Assembly (NCBI GenBank): GCA_030867875.1
Contig: JAOWCC010001634.1
Location: 132,656,807 to 132,720,806, forward strand
Length of the DNA stretch: 64,000 nt
DNA from: Actinernus sp. WN-2022
Lineage: Eukaryota > Cnidaria > Anthozoa > Actiniaria > Actinernidae
Direction of reading: 5' to 3'
Position numbers and translations under genes: made by a program. Below the pieces are notes generated by a model. That model worked only from the letters and a program-made list of their open reading frames with translations, did no database searches and was not told the origin of the DNA. The number at the start of each line of letters is the position of its first letter. The first letter of the stretch is position 1. Shown piece after piece: positions 1-11,514 of this stretch.

Positions 1-110
1 CATTTTGTGTTGAGGTTCCCGTATTGTATATACTAAAACAATTATTCGCCTCAGGCTCAGTCGATATTGGTGAATATTCCGCTCGACTTCGTCTCGGTTA
101 AATATACAGC
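1..110. repeat. Palindromic repeat, AATTATTCGCC family, cut by window edge
   Basis: This AT-rich hairpin-type repeat carries ACAATTATTCGCCTCAGGCT, then CGATATTGGTGAATATTCC, then a CTCGACTTCGTCTCGG turn. The same blocks in the opposite orientation lie at 31141-31290, including the flank ending in ACACAAAATG. Related hairpins lie at 18330-18450 and 50975-51250. It is read as a multicopy non-autonomous palindromic element. No coding potential is seen. Confidence 0.6.
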
Positions 111-149
111 GAATTGCAAAAAAATGATGACGTGTCCAACATTTTTCAC

Positions 150-370
150 GATTTTTCTCGTGACTGACCCGCACTGAGACCGAGGTGACAATGGGTACAT
201 ACTGTTAATGTACATCTAAGGATTTGGGATGTAGTAACTAAACGAAATTTTCCCGGTACTAAACAGCTTGTAAATGTCGTATTTATTTAAGCACCATCCA
301 GCAATAATCTCCGCAGTTATGAACGCGTAGATGAAATAATAATTATTGTCACGCAATGACATGGTGTACA
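150..370 (+). repeat. Dispersed repeat, inverted copy at 37262-37470
   Basis: Blocks such as TGTTAATGTACATC, GGATGTAGTAACTAAACGAA and AATGTCGTATTTATTT recur in reverse complement and in the same order at 37262-37470. Divergence is moderate. The class is unknown. It sits next to the hairpin at 1-110 and may belong to the same element. Confidence 0.55.
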
Positions 371-2654
371 AAACCCGCGTCACAAATAGCCATTTTTAAA
401 CATGTTGATATTTATTCGAACTTTCGATCATTTAAATACACTAAAATACATATGATATGCATAAATTTTTAATTTCAACTGTTGGAAAGCTATTTTAATT
501 GATTTATGAAGACGTCCGAGGGAGGCCTAGTAACTAGTTTAACCTAACCATTATCTATCTATAACGTTCAATCGCACATTCAGCGTGTATCATAGGCTGC
601 AATGTGAAAACTGGATCGGTTACTTTGTGCGGCGTAGATCTCAAATATTTTGCACATTAGGTATACCTGGTAAATTACAGCGGATATTGGATGCCGTATG
701 TTTGATTTAATTATTGGATGGGCCGATAGAATTTCCAATTGCTCCTCTTCTATAATAGAAATAGCAGCTCTTTCAATCACGTGTGATTTATTAAAATGTT
801 TAGAGCTACCGAAAAAAAAGACTATAATATTAGACTATAATACGGACATTTTTCCTTTTTGAATTCTTTTTCTTACTTCAGATTTTCCAACTCCTTTGAG
901 AATAGCAAGACAATGGTCTAAATTAGAGGAACAAAAGAAACCGTGCAAAGGATTCTGGTAGTTGTAATAAAATGATGTCCGATTGACGTCACAACTCTAG
1001 GCCCTCTCCAAGACTCTCGCTGACTTCCAACTGGAAACAGGGAGCCCAAAACGGATGTTTTCCCTAACTTTGACGCCACTGAAATAGTCGAAGTTTAGTT
1101 ATTTCACTTTTATTTTTTCGAATTCTTAGTCATGGCGCTGTACAGAATCGATGTAAAAATATTATTTGGGGGTTAGCGGGCACTTTAAGAACGACATTTG
1201 AAATTGTGTCTTTTTAGATTGTCGACAAATGGTTTCAGTCGCACTATAATATACAGGAAGGACAAGAAATCAAACATTTTCTGACTTTCCGACTTCGAAT
1301 TCCTCGAGTGTATATTACATGTACGTGTGGTTTTTGGGACAGTTACAGCCCACAAAGAACATTCATTCGAATGAGTCAGTAGCCAACCCTCATAACCTAT
1401 TGCAAAGCATAATTTATTTATTTTCATTTTCTTTTATGATAACGATTCGCAGATTAACCTTTCGTAAAATACAGTTTCGTTTCGCAAAGTCTGTAAGACA
1501 ATGCGTTTATCATATATTCACGATCCATTTTTGAATCGTATTAAGTTATGCATCGTCAATGTCCGAAAACAAAATAATTACTGTTTGCTGACTAACAAGT
1601 TTATTATTCAGATAATGATTGTACGCTTTCACCAGAGAAACAATTTGGTTCACTGTGGTAGTATAAGTCCTTTTTAATCAGGCAGTAAGTGGTCAAAAAA
1701 CGTGGACTTGGGTAAGATAACAATTACGATTCTGAAATGTATTAGGGGGTGGGGGTTAGTACAAATAGAATGACAAGGGGAGTGGGCTGATGACTTCAGG
1801 TCCACTCACACAGCCCACACAACATGTTTGTATTTAACTTTATAGGAAATGTAAGAGGATTACCGAAAGGTTTGAAGTGTGGCGAAATATCGCGAAGAAC
1901 ATGCATATTTGAATATGAAATAAACAAAACGCCAAATCCTAACGATTTTGGAGGGTTTTTCCTTCGCTGTTCACTCTACGTTTTCAGTCGAGTACTGTTA
2001 TACCACTACCTCTCTTCGCTTTTCTACGTTTCTTTTCTATCTAGAGTTATTTCACTCTAGCACTTGTTTTGTGCTTATATTGCTCGAGGTTTACCGGTTT
2101 ACCCTGCGAGCAGAGTCTTCTTTTCTTAGGTTTTCTTAATTTCCTTCCAGGTCTTGTGATCAGTCACAGGAAGTAATTACTACAGCCCGTAATTATCCTT
2201 TCAATGTAATCAGCTTATCAATCCGTTTACAAAAGCATACCCTCACGCACATCAACTTCTCGGTTCTTGTATTAATTAGCCCATCAACTATCGTTTCCAA
2301 TCCAAACTAATACCGTTATTTTACGTCTTGGCTTATGCAAGGAAAACTGTGTGCTCGAGCTCAGAAGGAGAGGGGTCCGTATTTTTTTAGCGTGAGAAAA
2401 TCAGAGGCGTCTGATTTCTCAGGCTAGTAACTTTGTTGTTCTTTTCTCTGAATCCCAGTCTTTCGCGAGATAAAAGGCCAGAATCGCTTACTTATGAAAC
2501 AAACTATTCAAGTTCGACCCGGTAACCCAAACACAAAATCTTATATCGGGCCTAAAGCGATGGCAAAGCGTAAGACATGTCCTGTGCACAATAGGTCAAT
2601 AGAGATACGCTCATTGAATATACGTCAGGACGCTCATTGAAAGTACTTCAGAAC
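371..2654. other. Non-coding stretch, no gene recognised
   Basis: Only short ORFs occur here and none resembles a known family. A block at 1465-1498 resembles the end of the long-TIR element at 59353-62459 (TTTCGTTTCGCAAAG motif), so it may be an old solo terminus. Nothing else stands out. Confidence 0.4.
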
Positions 2655-3300
2655 AGGGAGATGAAAAGGCCCTTCCAAAGTACATTGCAGATTTAGCCGA
2701 TGCCAAATCTCAAATCTAGACCGCATCATTTTGATTGGGCGAAATCAAAAACATGAAGCGAAGCACTGGCTCTGTTTTATAGTACATATTTACTTCATCG
2801 ATTTCCTCTGACTTTCTCAACTTTACTGACTGAATATTTATTCAATTTCGCTTCACCGAGCAACAGGTCCAGTCAGGCGTGCCATTCAAACTCTCACATA
2901 AGATTGCAGATTTAGCTGCTGGGAAATGCCAAATCACAAATCTAGACCATCATTTTGATTGGGTGAAATCAGCGAAATCAATAACATGCAGCGAAGCACT
3001 GGCTCTGCCGAGTTTATAGTACATATTTACTTCATCGATTTCCTCTGACTTTCTCAACTTTACTGACGACTGAATATGTATTCATTATCGCTTGGCCGAG
3101 CAACAGGTCCGGTCAGGCGTGCCATCCAAACTCTCACATAATTATTACAGCTAAGCTCACTGAATGCAATTTGGCAGCTTCAGATGTCGATCGTTTGAAG
3201 ATCCTTTGATCTTGTTCTATGATACTTCGAATTCAGGACAGGGAGATGAAAAGGCTTTTCTAAAGTAGATTGCAGATTTAGCCGATGCAACAGATCGCCT
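2655..3300. repeat. Imperfect tandem duplication, about 220 bp unit
   Basis: The block starting GCAGATTTAGC recurs at about 2687, 2906 and 3272. The first two copies share long stretches, including TACTTCATCGATTTCCTCTG and CGAGCAACAGGTCC. The third is partial and again preceded by GGAGATGAAAAGGC. Copies differ by small indels. No ORF runs through it. Confidence 0.6.
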
Positions 3301-4240
3301 ATTAAGATAAACCACATCATATCAGGTAACACGAGATAATCAGTGTAGCCAGCCAGTTTTTATCTTACGAGTCGATTTTGATATCTTTAAAAATATACTC
3401 GCAGTGAATTCTTAGATTAGACTGGCAGGTTCTGAGTAACCAGGGTCTTTAATTTCCCCCATTTATGAAGTAATATATTAAAAGTGCCTCAAATTCTTGG
3501 GTTGCAATCATTCCTAAGGGAATACAATCACAAAAGCGTAGCGGCCATCGTGGTTTCTTTTGTTCCTACCAACCAACATGGCCGCCAGTGCAACCCACAA
3601 ATAGTTGACTTGTTATCATCAGTGTCGATTGTGCATTAAGGGTAGTTGAAATTAGTAGAATATTTCTTGATTTGAGTGCTGTCAGGTCTATGAGTTTTAA
3701 AATTATAGAAATAATTTATTATACAAAAGCATGCTGGTATAGATAAATGACATGTTTCTAAATATCTATGTTATTAATTGTATACGTTCAACAATTTTGC
3801 TCTAAACTACCGCTTTCTTCTCCCGCTAGAATTTTCATGTTATATCACCGCCAGCTTTCCCGTAGGATTGTACTTGTTATACGTTAATTCGAAATCAGCA
3901 ATGCTCACTAAGATATATAAAACACCTGTGAAGTTGCTTTTACATTTTAAGCAGAGCCTTCGTGTCTTAAAGATTTTAGGTTCATTACTATTGACGGATT
4001 AATGATGGCAACTACGCACTTTATGCTCCTATGGCCTAAACAAAAGACAATTATGTGCTCTGTCTCTGCGCTCCGCCGCACAGAAAACGTTTATATTATC
4101 TATTCTACTCCACCTCCGGAAATAACCGCCATATGATTTCATAGTGTTTGAAGCCTTACTATGTGTGACGCACAGACCTCAGGCTTGGTAAGCTAGAATT
4201 TGTAAAATTAAATAAAACGGGAGGATGAGAATTAAAGAAC
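3301..4240. other. Non-coding stretch
   Basis: No recognisable gene. A small inverted motif (GCGGCCAT and ATGGCCGC) lies at 3540-3582. A short 74-codon ORF at 3778 has no family signature and is regarded as chance. Confidence 0.35.
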
Positions 4241-4249
4241 TATAAACAA

Positions 4250-4515
4250 TTCTCAAACTCATGAATAATTCATGAGCTTTTTAGTCAATCAGAGGGCTGC
4301 ATTTGGTCACACGTATGAATCTGGATACCCAATGAAACACTAGATGGACATCACTAGAATTTCAGGTAAACAATCATTTCTAATGATTTATGAATGCAGG
4401 TATTGTTTTCGATTGAGAAGTCATATAAAAAACGCCGGCCGAACCGGCCTCGTGCTTTCATCTTTCTCGGTGTTTGGATACCCCGGTAACTAACACTAGC
4501 TCTCGTTTTTTTACT
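4250..4515. mobile_element. Palindromic MITE-like element, first copy
   Basis: The copy contains CTCATGAATAATTCATGAG, a GGATACCCAATGAAACACTA block, and a small hairpin of GCCGGCCGAACCGGC followed by a TTTCTCGGTGTTTGGATACC block. The same modules appear in inverted or rearranged order at 9540-9760 and 10020-10330. It is a non-coding foldback-type repeat. Confidence 0.5.
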
Positions 4516-4599
4516 TCAACATGAACTGGTAATATTTATTGTACGGACAATAATTAATTCAGTTCGTTAATGCATACAACAATCATTATTCTATGCTAT

Positions 4600-5470
4600 A
4601 ATAAGCAGGCAATACGACATTTTCCCCCTCGCTAGCTATAAAGCACTCGTACAACATTTTTCTCTACGCTCTATAAAGCGCTCATACGACATGAAGCGAA
4701 ATTCTACCGAAATAACTCAACAGATATTGAGATAATCTATGTGAAATCATTCTTAGTGTCAAAAGAAAATACGGCGAAGATTACGAGCTTTCAATCCTTC
4801 GTGGAGTGATTTCAACTTCCATAGACCATCGACCTTTGAAAAATCGTAAATATTCTGTGAGCAGAGAAAACCTACAAGCCGTGGAGATGTCTGGAAACTC
4901 GTAGCAAACAACTTGGAAAAAGCAGGTATACTAATCTATTGACGATGTAAACTTGTAAACTTTATTTGTCGAATCAAAGACAGTTTCATATTGATGTTGA
5001 AAACTATTTCAAGGCTGATGTCAGTTTAGAAAGTAAGATTTTCTTTCCATTTTGATTGTATCGAGCATAAGTTTTAGTCCACGTTGAGTCGGATACGAAT
5101 AAAAAAAAATGTAAAAAAAATTTGCAAGCTACAAATGTACGTGTTCAATGGCAAGACCTAAATAAAACCTGTTTGAATATAATAAACAAATTACAAAATG
5201 GAGAGTGCTTTTGTATGGTATTTATACACTTGTTTAGTTTTCACAAAACGAACGAGCTAGGTACGAGTGAGTTTTGTGAAAACAAAACTCGTGCGTAAAT
5301 ACCATACGCCAGCACTTCCCATTAAGTAATCTCTATCTTCGCTACAAAGCGGTCGTACAACATTTTTTCTCTCCGCTATAAAGTGGTCGTACGGCGTTTT
5401 TCTCTTCCCTATATAGCCGACTCGTACGACTTTTTTTAAACGCTGACTACTACATATAAAACGGTCATAC
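4600..5470. repeat. Degenerate short repeats and a hairpin
   Basis: A roughly 36-bp motif (TATAAAGC followed by TCGTACAACATTTTTCTCT) occurs two to three times at 4620-4695 and about four times at 5337-5470. Between them, 5212-5310 forms a hairpin whose arms start TATGGTATTTA and end TAAATACCATA, with GTTTTCACAAAAC inside. No gene is seen. Confidence 0.5.
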
Positions 5471-5693
5471 AGTATCTGCATGATCAACTTGCCGCTACCT
5501 ACATATATGGTAATGTACTATATCCCGCCCATGTCTAATAGTCGGGGTTAAACCATGCCTGTATTTATTTATAACGAGCTTACGCGGAAGCATTAAATCG
5601 TACTAGCAGTACCGATGCACGAAAGCGACTGGCAGCGAAGATGGTTGGAAAGTTAAGATGACTTGAATCGAAAATACCACTGGGGTCTGAAAA

Positions 5694-6063
5694 CTAAATG
5701 GCAGATAGAATGTCTAGGCTGACCCAATGGAAATAAAGAAGGCCAAAACTAGCCGATTGCCACTTAGGCATGACTAAGGTGCCAAAAGCGCAACAAGTCT
5801 CTAAGTGAGCAACAGTACGTGAAACTAAATAAATAGGTGGCACTAAAAGGTTATTGACACCATTCCAATTAGTACTAAATGCATCAACACCTTCGCAACC
5901 AGGACACCCAAACTTAGAGTAAAAACGCGCGCACTTAGCTGAACGTGCAGAGGCAAAGCGATCTACATCGAAAGGCCCAAAAAGGTTACTGATATGCAGG
6001 AAAAATACGCGAGAAATAGACCAGTCGTCGTAGTCTACTACGCGGCTTAGGGAATCTGCATAT
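5694..6063 (-). pseudogene. DIRS-like RNase H/linker region, fragment
   Basis: The minus-strand frame reads ADSLSRVVDYDDW, then FGPFDVDRFA, then VDAFSTNWNG, NNLLVPPIYL and GTLVMPKWQSA. This string of motifs is characteristic of the region after RNase H in DIRS elements. The reading frame shifts near the end, where a FWPLLFPLG-type continuation is found in another frame. The upstream part (WIPRSLNEYA, around 6332-6400) is separated from it by the SINE at 6064-6324. It is non-functional. Confidence 0.75.
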
Positions 6064-6324
6064 AATAATAATAATAATAATGGATTAATCAGTGGCATTT
6101 CCACGAGGTGGCTCCTCATCGATGATAGGCCTACGATTTAACGTCCTTATCCGAGAAGACGTGAAGGTCTAACCATTTGCAGCTCGTGAACGAAATTGTT
6201 TCACAAAGGCTGCACCTTCTACTCAGTTGTTTTAAGACCCTAAGTGTTGGTCCGGCTGGGGATTGAACCCGCGACCTCCCGCACAACAGACCGGCGCTTA
6301 ACCACTGAGCTAACCGGGAGGCGG
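6064..6324 (-). mobile_element. tRNA-derived SINE, complete, with 7-bp target duplication
   Basis: On the minus strand it starts with CCGCCTCCCGGTTAGCTCAG and carries A box (TTAGCTCAGTGG) and B box (GGTTCAATCC) Pol III promoter elements. A tail domain contains CTTCACGTCTTCTCGG. It ends in an (ATT)n run at 6064-6083. The plus-strand heptamer TGCATAT lies directly on both sides (6057-6063 and 6325-6331). Removing the insert restores the DIRS reading frame across EYADSLSR. A second copy lies at 49598-49787. Confidence 0.85.
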
Positions 6325-6449
6325 TGCATATTCGTTCAGAGACCGAGGGATCCATTCTGCTTCCAGTGAAATATTGTTAAGAGAACAAAATGAATATATG
6401 TCAAGGGCGTGCGATTATAGGCGGAGAGTATTACTACCCATCTTAACTG

Positions 6450-6650
6450 TTGCAATCTTATTGTCCCGACCGTAGGTTATGCTCTTCGTCCAATTACTTA
6501 TTAGTTAAACCAGTTACTAGACTTAAAACGTACGGCGACAGGGCTTTTTCAGTGGCTGCGCTGGCCCTATGGAACTCTCTTCCATTGGATATTAAATGCA
6601 GTGAGTCAGTTGAAATTTTTAAGAATAGACTTAAGACAATGCGTTCGTAG
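6450..6650 (+). pseudogene. LINE ORF2 C-terminal fragment
   Basis: A 66-codon frame carries the conserved tail of L2/CR1-like reverse transcriptase ORFs: RLKTYGDRAFSVAALALWN, SLPLDIK, then a FKNRLKT block. A similar tail occurs at 54328-54609. There is no RT core, so this is a 5'-truncated copy. Confidence 0.7.
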
Positions 6651-6671
6651 TATTTTCTTTGCCCATAACAG

Positions 6672-7407
6672 GAGTCTTCTAATCCCTACTACCAACTTCT
6701 CGATGTTCTAAAATTCGAAAACATTATAAAGTTAAATATTTGCACACTAACACACAAGCTCTATAACAATCCAACTAGTGTCCCACCTTTATTCTATGAT
6801 TTCTTAATACCTGTGGCTAACATTCACAATCATAATACTAGGTACTCAGCTAGACAAAACTTTTACCGCCCAAAAGTAAGGACTACCACAGGAAAATTCA
6901 CCTTTAAATACTCTGCTACTGTACTTTGGGAAACCGTACCCACTAACTTGAAACAATTAAGGACAACAAATCAATTTAAGAAACAAGTTAAGGCCCATCT
7001 CATTTCCTATCAAGTATAATAAAATACACCGTACTGTACTGTCTTCTCAATAGCTACAATTTAACTAAATTACTCCTTCCCACTTTTACTGTTGTTTTCT
7101 GTTTTTTCTTTTCTCTTTTTCCTTTTCTTTCATACTACAGCCCTCTTCAAGTTCAATTTACGCTCTCTTTGCTACCATATTCAAATTACGCAAATCACTA
7201 AGCTCAATTATTCACTTTATTTATTCACTTATATATTAAAATGCAGCGGTGGCCAACTCTAAACCTTTAGCTACTTTGGCCACCGCACACTGATCTTTAA
7301 TCTCAATTTTGAATCTACTCTGTAAATATGAAGCCCTTATTTTAACTTATTTGTATATATTTATGTAACTATAGTATAAAACAGTGTAAATAAATTGAAC
7401 TTGAATC
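6672..7407 (+). mobile_element. 5'-truncated L2-like LINE, same family as 31300-37030
   Basis: The coding part (about 6680-7019) contains the NTRYSARQNFYRPKVRT and GKFTFKYSA motifs that end this LINE's ORF2, then a stop. The 3' UTR has the block GCTACTTTGGCCACCGCAC, shared with 36880-36910. The end is GTGTAAATAAATTGAACTTG, close to that of the larger copy at 37010-37030. It is nested in the LINE complex at 6416-8637. Confidence 0.75.
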
Positions 7408-8036
7408 TGGCTTTTTAAACAGGCCTTTAATTTATAAATTATCCTTGTTTTATCCCGTGTATATATTAAATTCTTAGCATTATTTGTTATTATTTTTTTG
7501 TATATTAGTATATACTAGCAGGGACCCGCGTAACTTACATGAAACCAACAAATATGATATAGTAACATACTAGTCTAGCCGGGTGACTGCAGGCTCCTGA
7601 TGCAATGGCGCCAGATTGTGTACTGGAGAATTTTAGCGTGTTGTCGAATAAGTACCAAATCGAGTGACGGTCACAGGCAGCTCGAGTCATGAATTCGTGT
7701 GACGAAAACAAATATGGTTGCCGAAAGAGCATTGATCGAAGCAGAAAACGGAATAAGAACAATAATCAAAAGCCAAGTTATTTGAATGTCTGGTTGTAGT
7801 GAGTTTCTGGTCTGAAGAGCCTACGATAGTTGGGCGAGGAAACAGTTGGTTTTATATCTAAGAACACAGGAAACTACAGAGAACAGACATGGACAAAATA
7901 TATTGATCATCGACACACCATAGAGTTGTCGGTAAGAAAAAATTAACAGCCTTTGCCACGGACAACATTTCTAAACGTGTATGTCATCCTTTTGAATACA
8001 GCTGGTCTCACTTCGTTCGGTCGTTTGACTTGGCGA
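7408..8036. other. Non-coding stretch inside the LINE complex
   Basis: Probably 3' UTR of the older LINE plus unassigned DNA. No coding signature is seen. The 75-codon minus-strand ORF at 7535-7762 has no recognisable motif. Confidence 0.35.
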
Positions 8037-8281
8037 TAGGTTTTCCATAAAACCATCCTGTAAACTCAATGACTTGCATGGTCGCCCAGGTTTTCCCTAA
8101 AACATATTCCCCTATACTCGATGGCGTTGCTCGCCCAGGTTTTCCCTAAAACAGATTCCCGTAAACTCGATGGCTTGCTCGCCCAGGTTTTCCCTAAAAC
8201 AGATTCCCGTAAACTCGATGGCTTGCTCGCCCAGGTTTTCCCTAAAACAGATTCCCGTAAACTCGATGGCTTGCTCGCCCA
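8037..8281 (+). repeat. 48-bp minisatellite, about five copies
   Basis: The unit contains GCTCGCCCAGGTTTTCCC followed by TAAAACAGATTCCCGTAAAC and TCGATG. Copies recur every 48 bp at about 8089, 8137, 8185 and 8233, and the most diverged copy is at 8037. Because 48 is a multiple of three, one frame reads a 16-residue repeat (AQVFPKTDSRKLDGLL). The resulting 84-codon ORF at 8121 is taken as a by-product of the repeat, not a gene. Confidence 0.8.
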
Positions 8282-8637
8282 ACTAAGTGTAGAACTTGAG
8301 AAAACTCATTTCTTTTTAACAGTGATTATTTCCTCAAATGCAACCAAGACCAAGACAGAGAGCAATGATTCGTAGTCTTCATTAGGATACCTGTGACCGT
8401 CACTTTTTGGCGCCATTTTCAGACGCGCGCGCCCGTCCTCTCCTCCATATTGGGATATTTATCGAGGGAGCCTGGAAAAGAACGTTACACACACACACAC
8501 ACTTAGCGAAGATAATATAGTTTTTAATTTTTAGCATAGTTTGTATTATAAGGTCGGCACACACGAAGGAACAAGTTATTGGTCTTAACGGAAATAACGC
8601 TATTGAAATAAATTGTTATTATTATTATTATTATTAG

Positions 8638-9530
8638 CCGAAATAGCGGCAGCGTTTTTTTATCGGTAAACATATTAACAACTTCCCGCGAATGGAAGAT
8701 TTATATGCTTTAAGGCTATAAAGAATGGCGAGGAGTTCCCTGACATTACTATCGGAACTAACCTCAATTGAATTAAAGGCTGATAGAATAAATTAAACTC
8801 GTCTCTGTCTATGTGCAGGGCACAACCCCCGCAAGCAAAGTTACTAGCGTCCGAGTACACGAAAGTAACGGGAAGTGAATACTGAGTGATACCTCTACCG
8901 TTGAGCTTGCTACAATTAGAAATCCAAAAATCTATCTCGCGAACACAGTCCGGGAAAAATTGGTATGCACAAAAATTTAAGGGAAGATCCCAGTTGTTGT
9001 GCAGCTTGACGAAGGATCGAAGACATCTAGACAATAAAAGAGCGACGTTAGCAAAACCTGGTGAAAGAGAAACAATTTTACCTGTAATATATGCTACTGT
9101 ACGCGGTGCAACCAAAGCCGGAATCTGGCGCTTCAGAGATTCAAGAGAACTGACTAAACTGTTTAGTCTGCGCTCAGGAATATATATGCGGTCATTGCAT
9201 AAGTCCCATACAACACCTAACCACTCCAGGACCTGTGTAGGTGTCCACACGGATTTTTTATCGTTAGCAACAATACCGGATCCGATCTAACCATGTTGAA
9301 AACAATAACGGCATGTGACAAATTACCGAGACAACATGCGCCGTCATCTAAGTACAAAACAATAGGGAACCTTGGGAGCGCCAGAATCTTACAAGTGGCC
9401 GGAAAACTTTCGTGAAAACATAAGTAGCCAAGGAAAATGCCTAGGCTTAGTAGAATTATGCAAAGCCCACTAAAAATCGAGAAAATGTTGATGTTCATTG
9501 CAAATATCAATATGGCGATAGCCAGACTTC
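8638..9530 (-). pseudogene. DIRS-like reverse transcriptase C-terminal half and RNase H
   Basis: The minus-strand reading starts near 9530 with a KSGYRHIDICNEHQ block. It continues through IVLYLDDGACC, which holds the RT catalytic LDD, then QVLEWLGVVWDL, IYIPERRL, a FWISNCSKLNGRG block and VYSDASNFACGGC, where the RNase H aspartates would lie. At least two frameshifts separate these parts. The sequence ends at the LINE tail at 8637. It is clearly DIRS-type from the WLG and SDAS-ACGG motifs, and it is inactive. Confidence 0.8.
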
Positions 9531-9814
9531 ATGCAATATATAAAAAACGAGAGCTAGTGTTTTACCAGGGTATCCAAATACCGAGAAAGATGAAAGCACG
9601 AGGCCGCTTCGGCCGATTGCTTTTATTCTTTCGAGGTGTTTGGATTCCCTGGTGAAACACGAAGCTCTCGTTTTTTCTATGACTTCTCAGTCGAAAACAA
9701 TACCTGCATTCATAAATCATTAGAAATTATTGTTTGCCTGGAATTTTATGCATGAATTATAGACTACAAGGGTTGTGATTGTTATTTTGTCACAGTCATT
9801 TCAACAAACAGCCT

Positions 9815-9965
9815 GATAGCGTAGTGGACAAGACAGCGGACTAGTAGTCAAGAGCAGCCATGATGATGATGGTTCGAGTCACACTCTGGACACCGGTTTT
9901 TATTACCGTTTTCTCCTTCACTTCTCCATGTAAAGTCATACTTATGCTGTAATCCTTGTAGCTTA
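9815..9965 (+). mobile_element. tRNA-derived SINE-like module
   Basis: An A-box-like stretch (GATAGCGTAGTGG) is followed about 45 bp later by a B-box-like GGTTCGAGTC. A tail continues CACCGGTTTTTATTACCG and TTCTCCATGTAAAG. A related copy, with decayed boxes, lies at 38025-38165. A minus-strand relative lies at 10445-10525 (GGTTCGAACTCC). Termini are not defined. Confidence 0.5.
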
Positions 9966-10444
9966 ATTAGGTCCAACACATGCATGAATGAGAACAATGA
10001 GAACAATGAGAACACATCACATCACTAGTGATGTTCATCTAGTGTTTCATTGGGTATCCAGATTCATGTATGTGACACAAATGCAGCCCTCTGATTGACT
10101 AAAAAGCTCATTAATTATTCATGAGTTTGAGAAATGAAATTCTCAAACTCATGAATAATTCATGAGATAGTCATCCAATGGAGGAACTGCATTTGGTCAC
10201 ATGCATGGGTCTTGATACCGGGTAAAACCCTTGTTCGATGCTTCCTCAGGTGGATGCATCTTGACATCCAATGAAACACCAGTTCCAAACGCACTAGTGT
10301 TTTATCATATTTCCAACCCTTGTGATCAATATTTTATTAATCATCATATTCATGAACCACTAACTAATTACATACTGATAAACTACAAGTAAGGAGCGAA
10401 GAAGTAAAGAAATAAAGAATGACATAGAAAGAAAAAGTCTGCCT

Positions 10445-10525
10445 CCACAGGAGTTCGAACCACGACCCTTCCGACTGCTTGTACTAACTCTTGTCCACTA
10501 CTATACTAGTACGCTAGTTGAAATC
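10445..10525 (-). mobile_element. tRNA-like SINE fragment
   Basis: The reverse complement shows TAGTAGTGGACAAGAG as an A-box-like stretch and GTGGTTCGAACTCC as a B-box-like stretch. It lies inside the composite insertion and is probably the same family as 9815-9965. Confidence 0.45.
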
Positions 10526-10839
10526 ACTGCCATTAAAAAAGAATAATAAGCCATCCAATAAATAATTAGATACAACAGTCAAATGGTAAACAATACTTGC
10601 TAATGAAGTTTGAAAAGAAACGTATGTAAATTGTCGGTTTTGCATTCGCATGAGAAGAAATGTCAAACACTCATTGTTCGTCTTTCATCAGGGGATTCAG
10701 TTCTTCTCAAACTCATGAATAATTAATGAGAATATTACAAAGAAAATCACAAGCATGAAGGAGTTTGGATATGTGATGAAACACTTGCATAAATTATCCA
10801 AACTTTCTTCTCCGTTTTCTCTTCAATGGTAAATTCGTT

Positions 10840-10990
10840 GGAGAAGCCATGTACAACACTGTCAGCCGTGTTGTATCACATATCCAAACACCTCGAACTG
10901 AGTTTAAAAAACTCCGCTTCGCGTCGTTTTTCAAGTTCAGTTCTCAGTGTTTGCATATGTGATACAACACAGCTGACAGTGTTGTATATA
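10840..10990. repeat. Hairpin repeat with TGTTGTAT arms
   Basis: The left arm ACAACACTGTCAGCCGTGTT and TGTATCACATATCCAAACAC pair with the right arm GTTTGCATATGTGATACAAC plus ACAGCTGACAGTGTTGTAT. A GAACTGAG and CTCAGT inner part closes the structure. It is a palindromic non-autonomous element at the edge of the DIRS interruption. Confidence 0.65.
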
Positions 10991-11505
10991 TTACTTTAAA
11001 CATGTATACCCCGAAGGTTGGAGATAATTGAGAAAAACCGAGCTATATCCTCTATCTTACATTTTGCTTTAGGAATATATTGGTTTACGTGCCTAAGATC
11101 TAGTATTAGCCTACAGTTACCCTCAGAATTAACAGAAACAGAAAGCGGATTAACTACTAAGGGTGAAACAATTATTTCAATAACGGAACCAGCCTTTTTA
11201 ATTCGGAAACAGCCTCATGGCAAAATCGGCATGTAGGTTTGCCGACTTATTATTACTTAATTCACGCTTAGTGGATAAGATGAAAAGGGTATCTTATAAC
11301 CATTATAAAAAAGATCCAAGACCCAAGCTGGGGTTCCAATACCAACCCAAAAGTCTATATGACACTTCAGTCTGTTTTTAAGTACAAGAGTAGCTAAACC
11401 CTGTCGATACTCATAGAGATTATTAACTAAGAACTGTTCATATCGAGTGTCAATAGAGTACCGAACCCTAAGGCACCAGATGCATCCTTCTGTAAGGAGC
11501 TCCAA
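10990..11505 (-). pseudogene. DIRS-like reverse transcriptase N-terminal part
   Basis: The minus-strand frame at 11505-11257 has HIDFWVGIGTPAWVLDL and NGYKIPF, matching the start of DIRS RT. A second frame (11240-11010) gives a VVNPLSVSVNSEGNCRL block followed by ILDLRHVNQYIPK, the conserved RT block 1. A GYTCLK block then abuts the composite insertion. The frame change between the two parts and the insertion show that it is dead. Confidence 0.75.
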
Positions 11506-11514
11506 AAGGAATCA

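Larger units (their letters stand above)
6416..8637 (+). mobile_element. LINE complex inserted into the DIRS RNase H region
   Basis: The DIRS frame stops near 6415 (ALDIYSF side) and resumes at about 8638 (KNAAAIS side), so this whole block is an insertion. Its left part (about 6430-6660) encodes the C-terminus of an L2/CR1-type LINE ORF2, with YGDRAFSVAALALWNSLPLD. Its right end is a LINE-type 3' tail, GAAATAAATTG plus (TTA)n at 8602-8637. A second LINE (6672-7407) and a 48-bp minisatellite lie inside. That the two ends belong to one original LINE is an inference from both junctions meeting the DIRS gap. Confidence 0.6.
9531..10989. mobile_element. Composite insertion in the DIRS RT (MITE, SINE, hairpins)
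   Basis: The DIRS frame breaks between a GYTCLK block (about 10990-11010) and KSGYRHID (9530). The inserted DNA contains a hairpin (9555-9660, arms with GGTATCCAAATACCGAG and CTCGTTTTT), a tRNA-like module (9815-9960), several CTCATGAATAATTCATGAG palindromes, a reverse tRNA-like module (10445-10525) and a terminal hairpin (10845-10987). No protein-coding content is seen. The order of these insertions cannot be resolved by eye. Confidence 0.6.

Noticed and set aside
8121..8375. 84-codon repeat ORF
   Set aside because: The 48-bp unit is a multiple of three, so one frame stays open by chance. No gene context.
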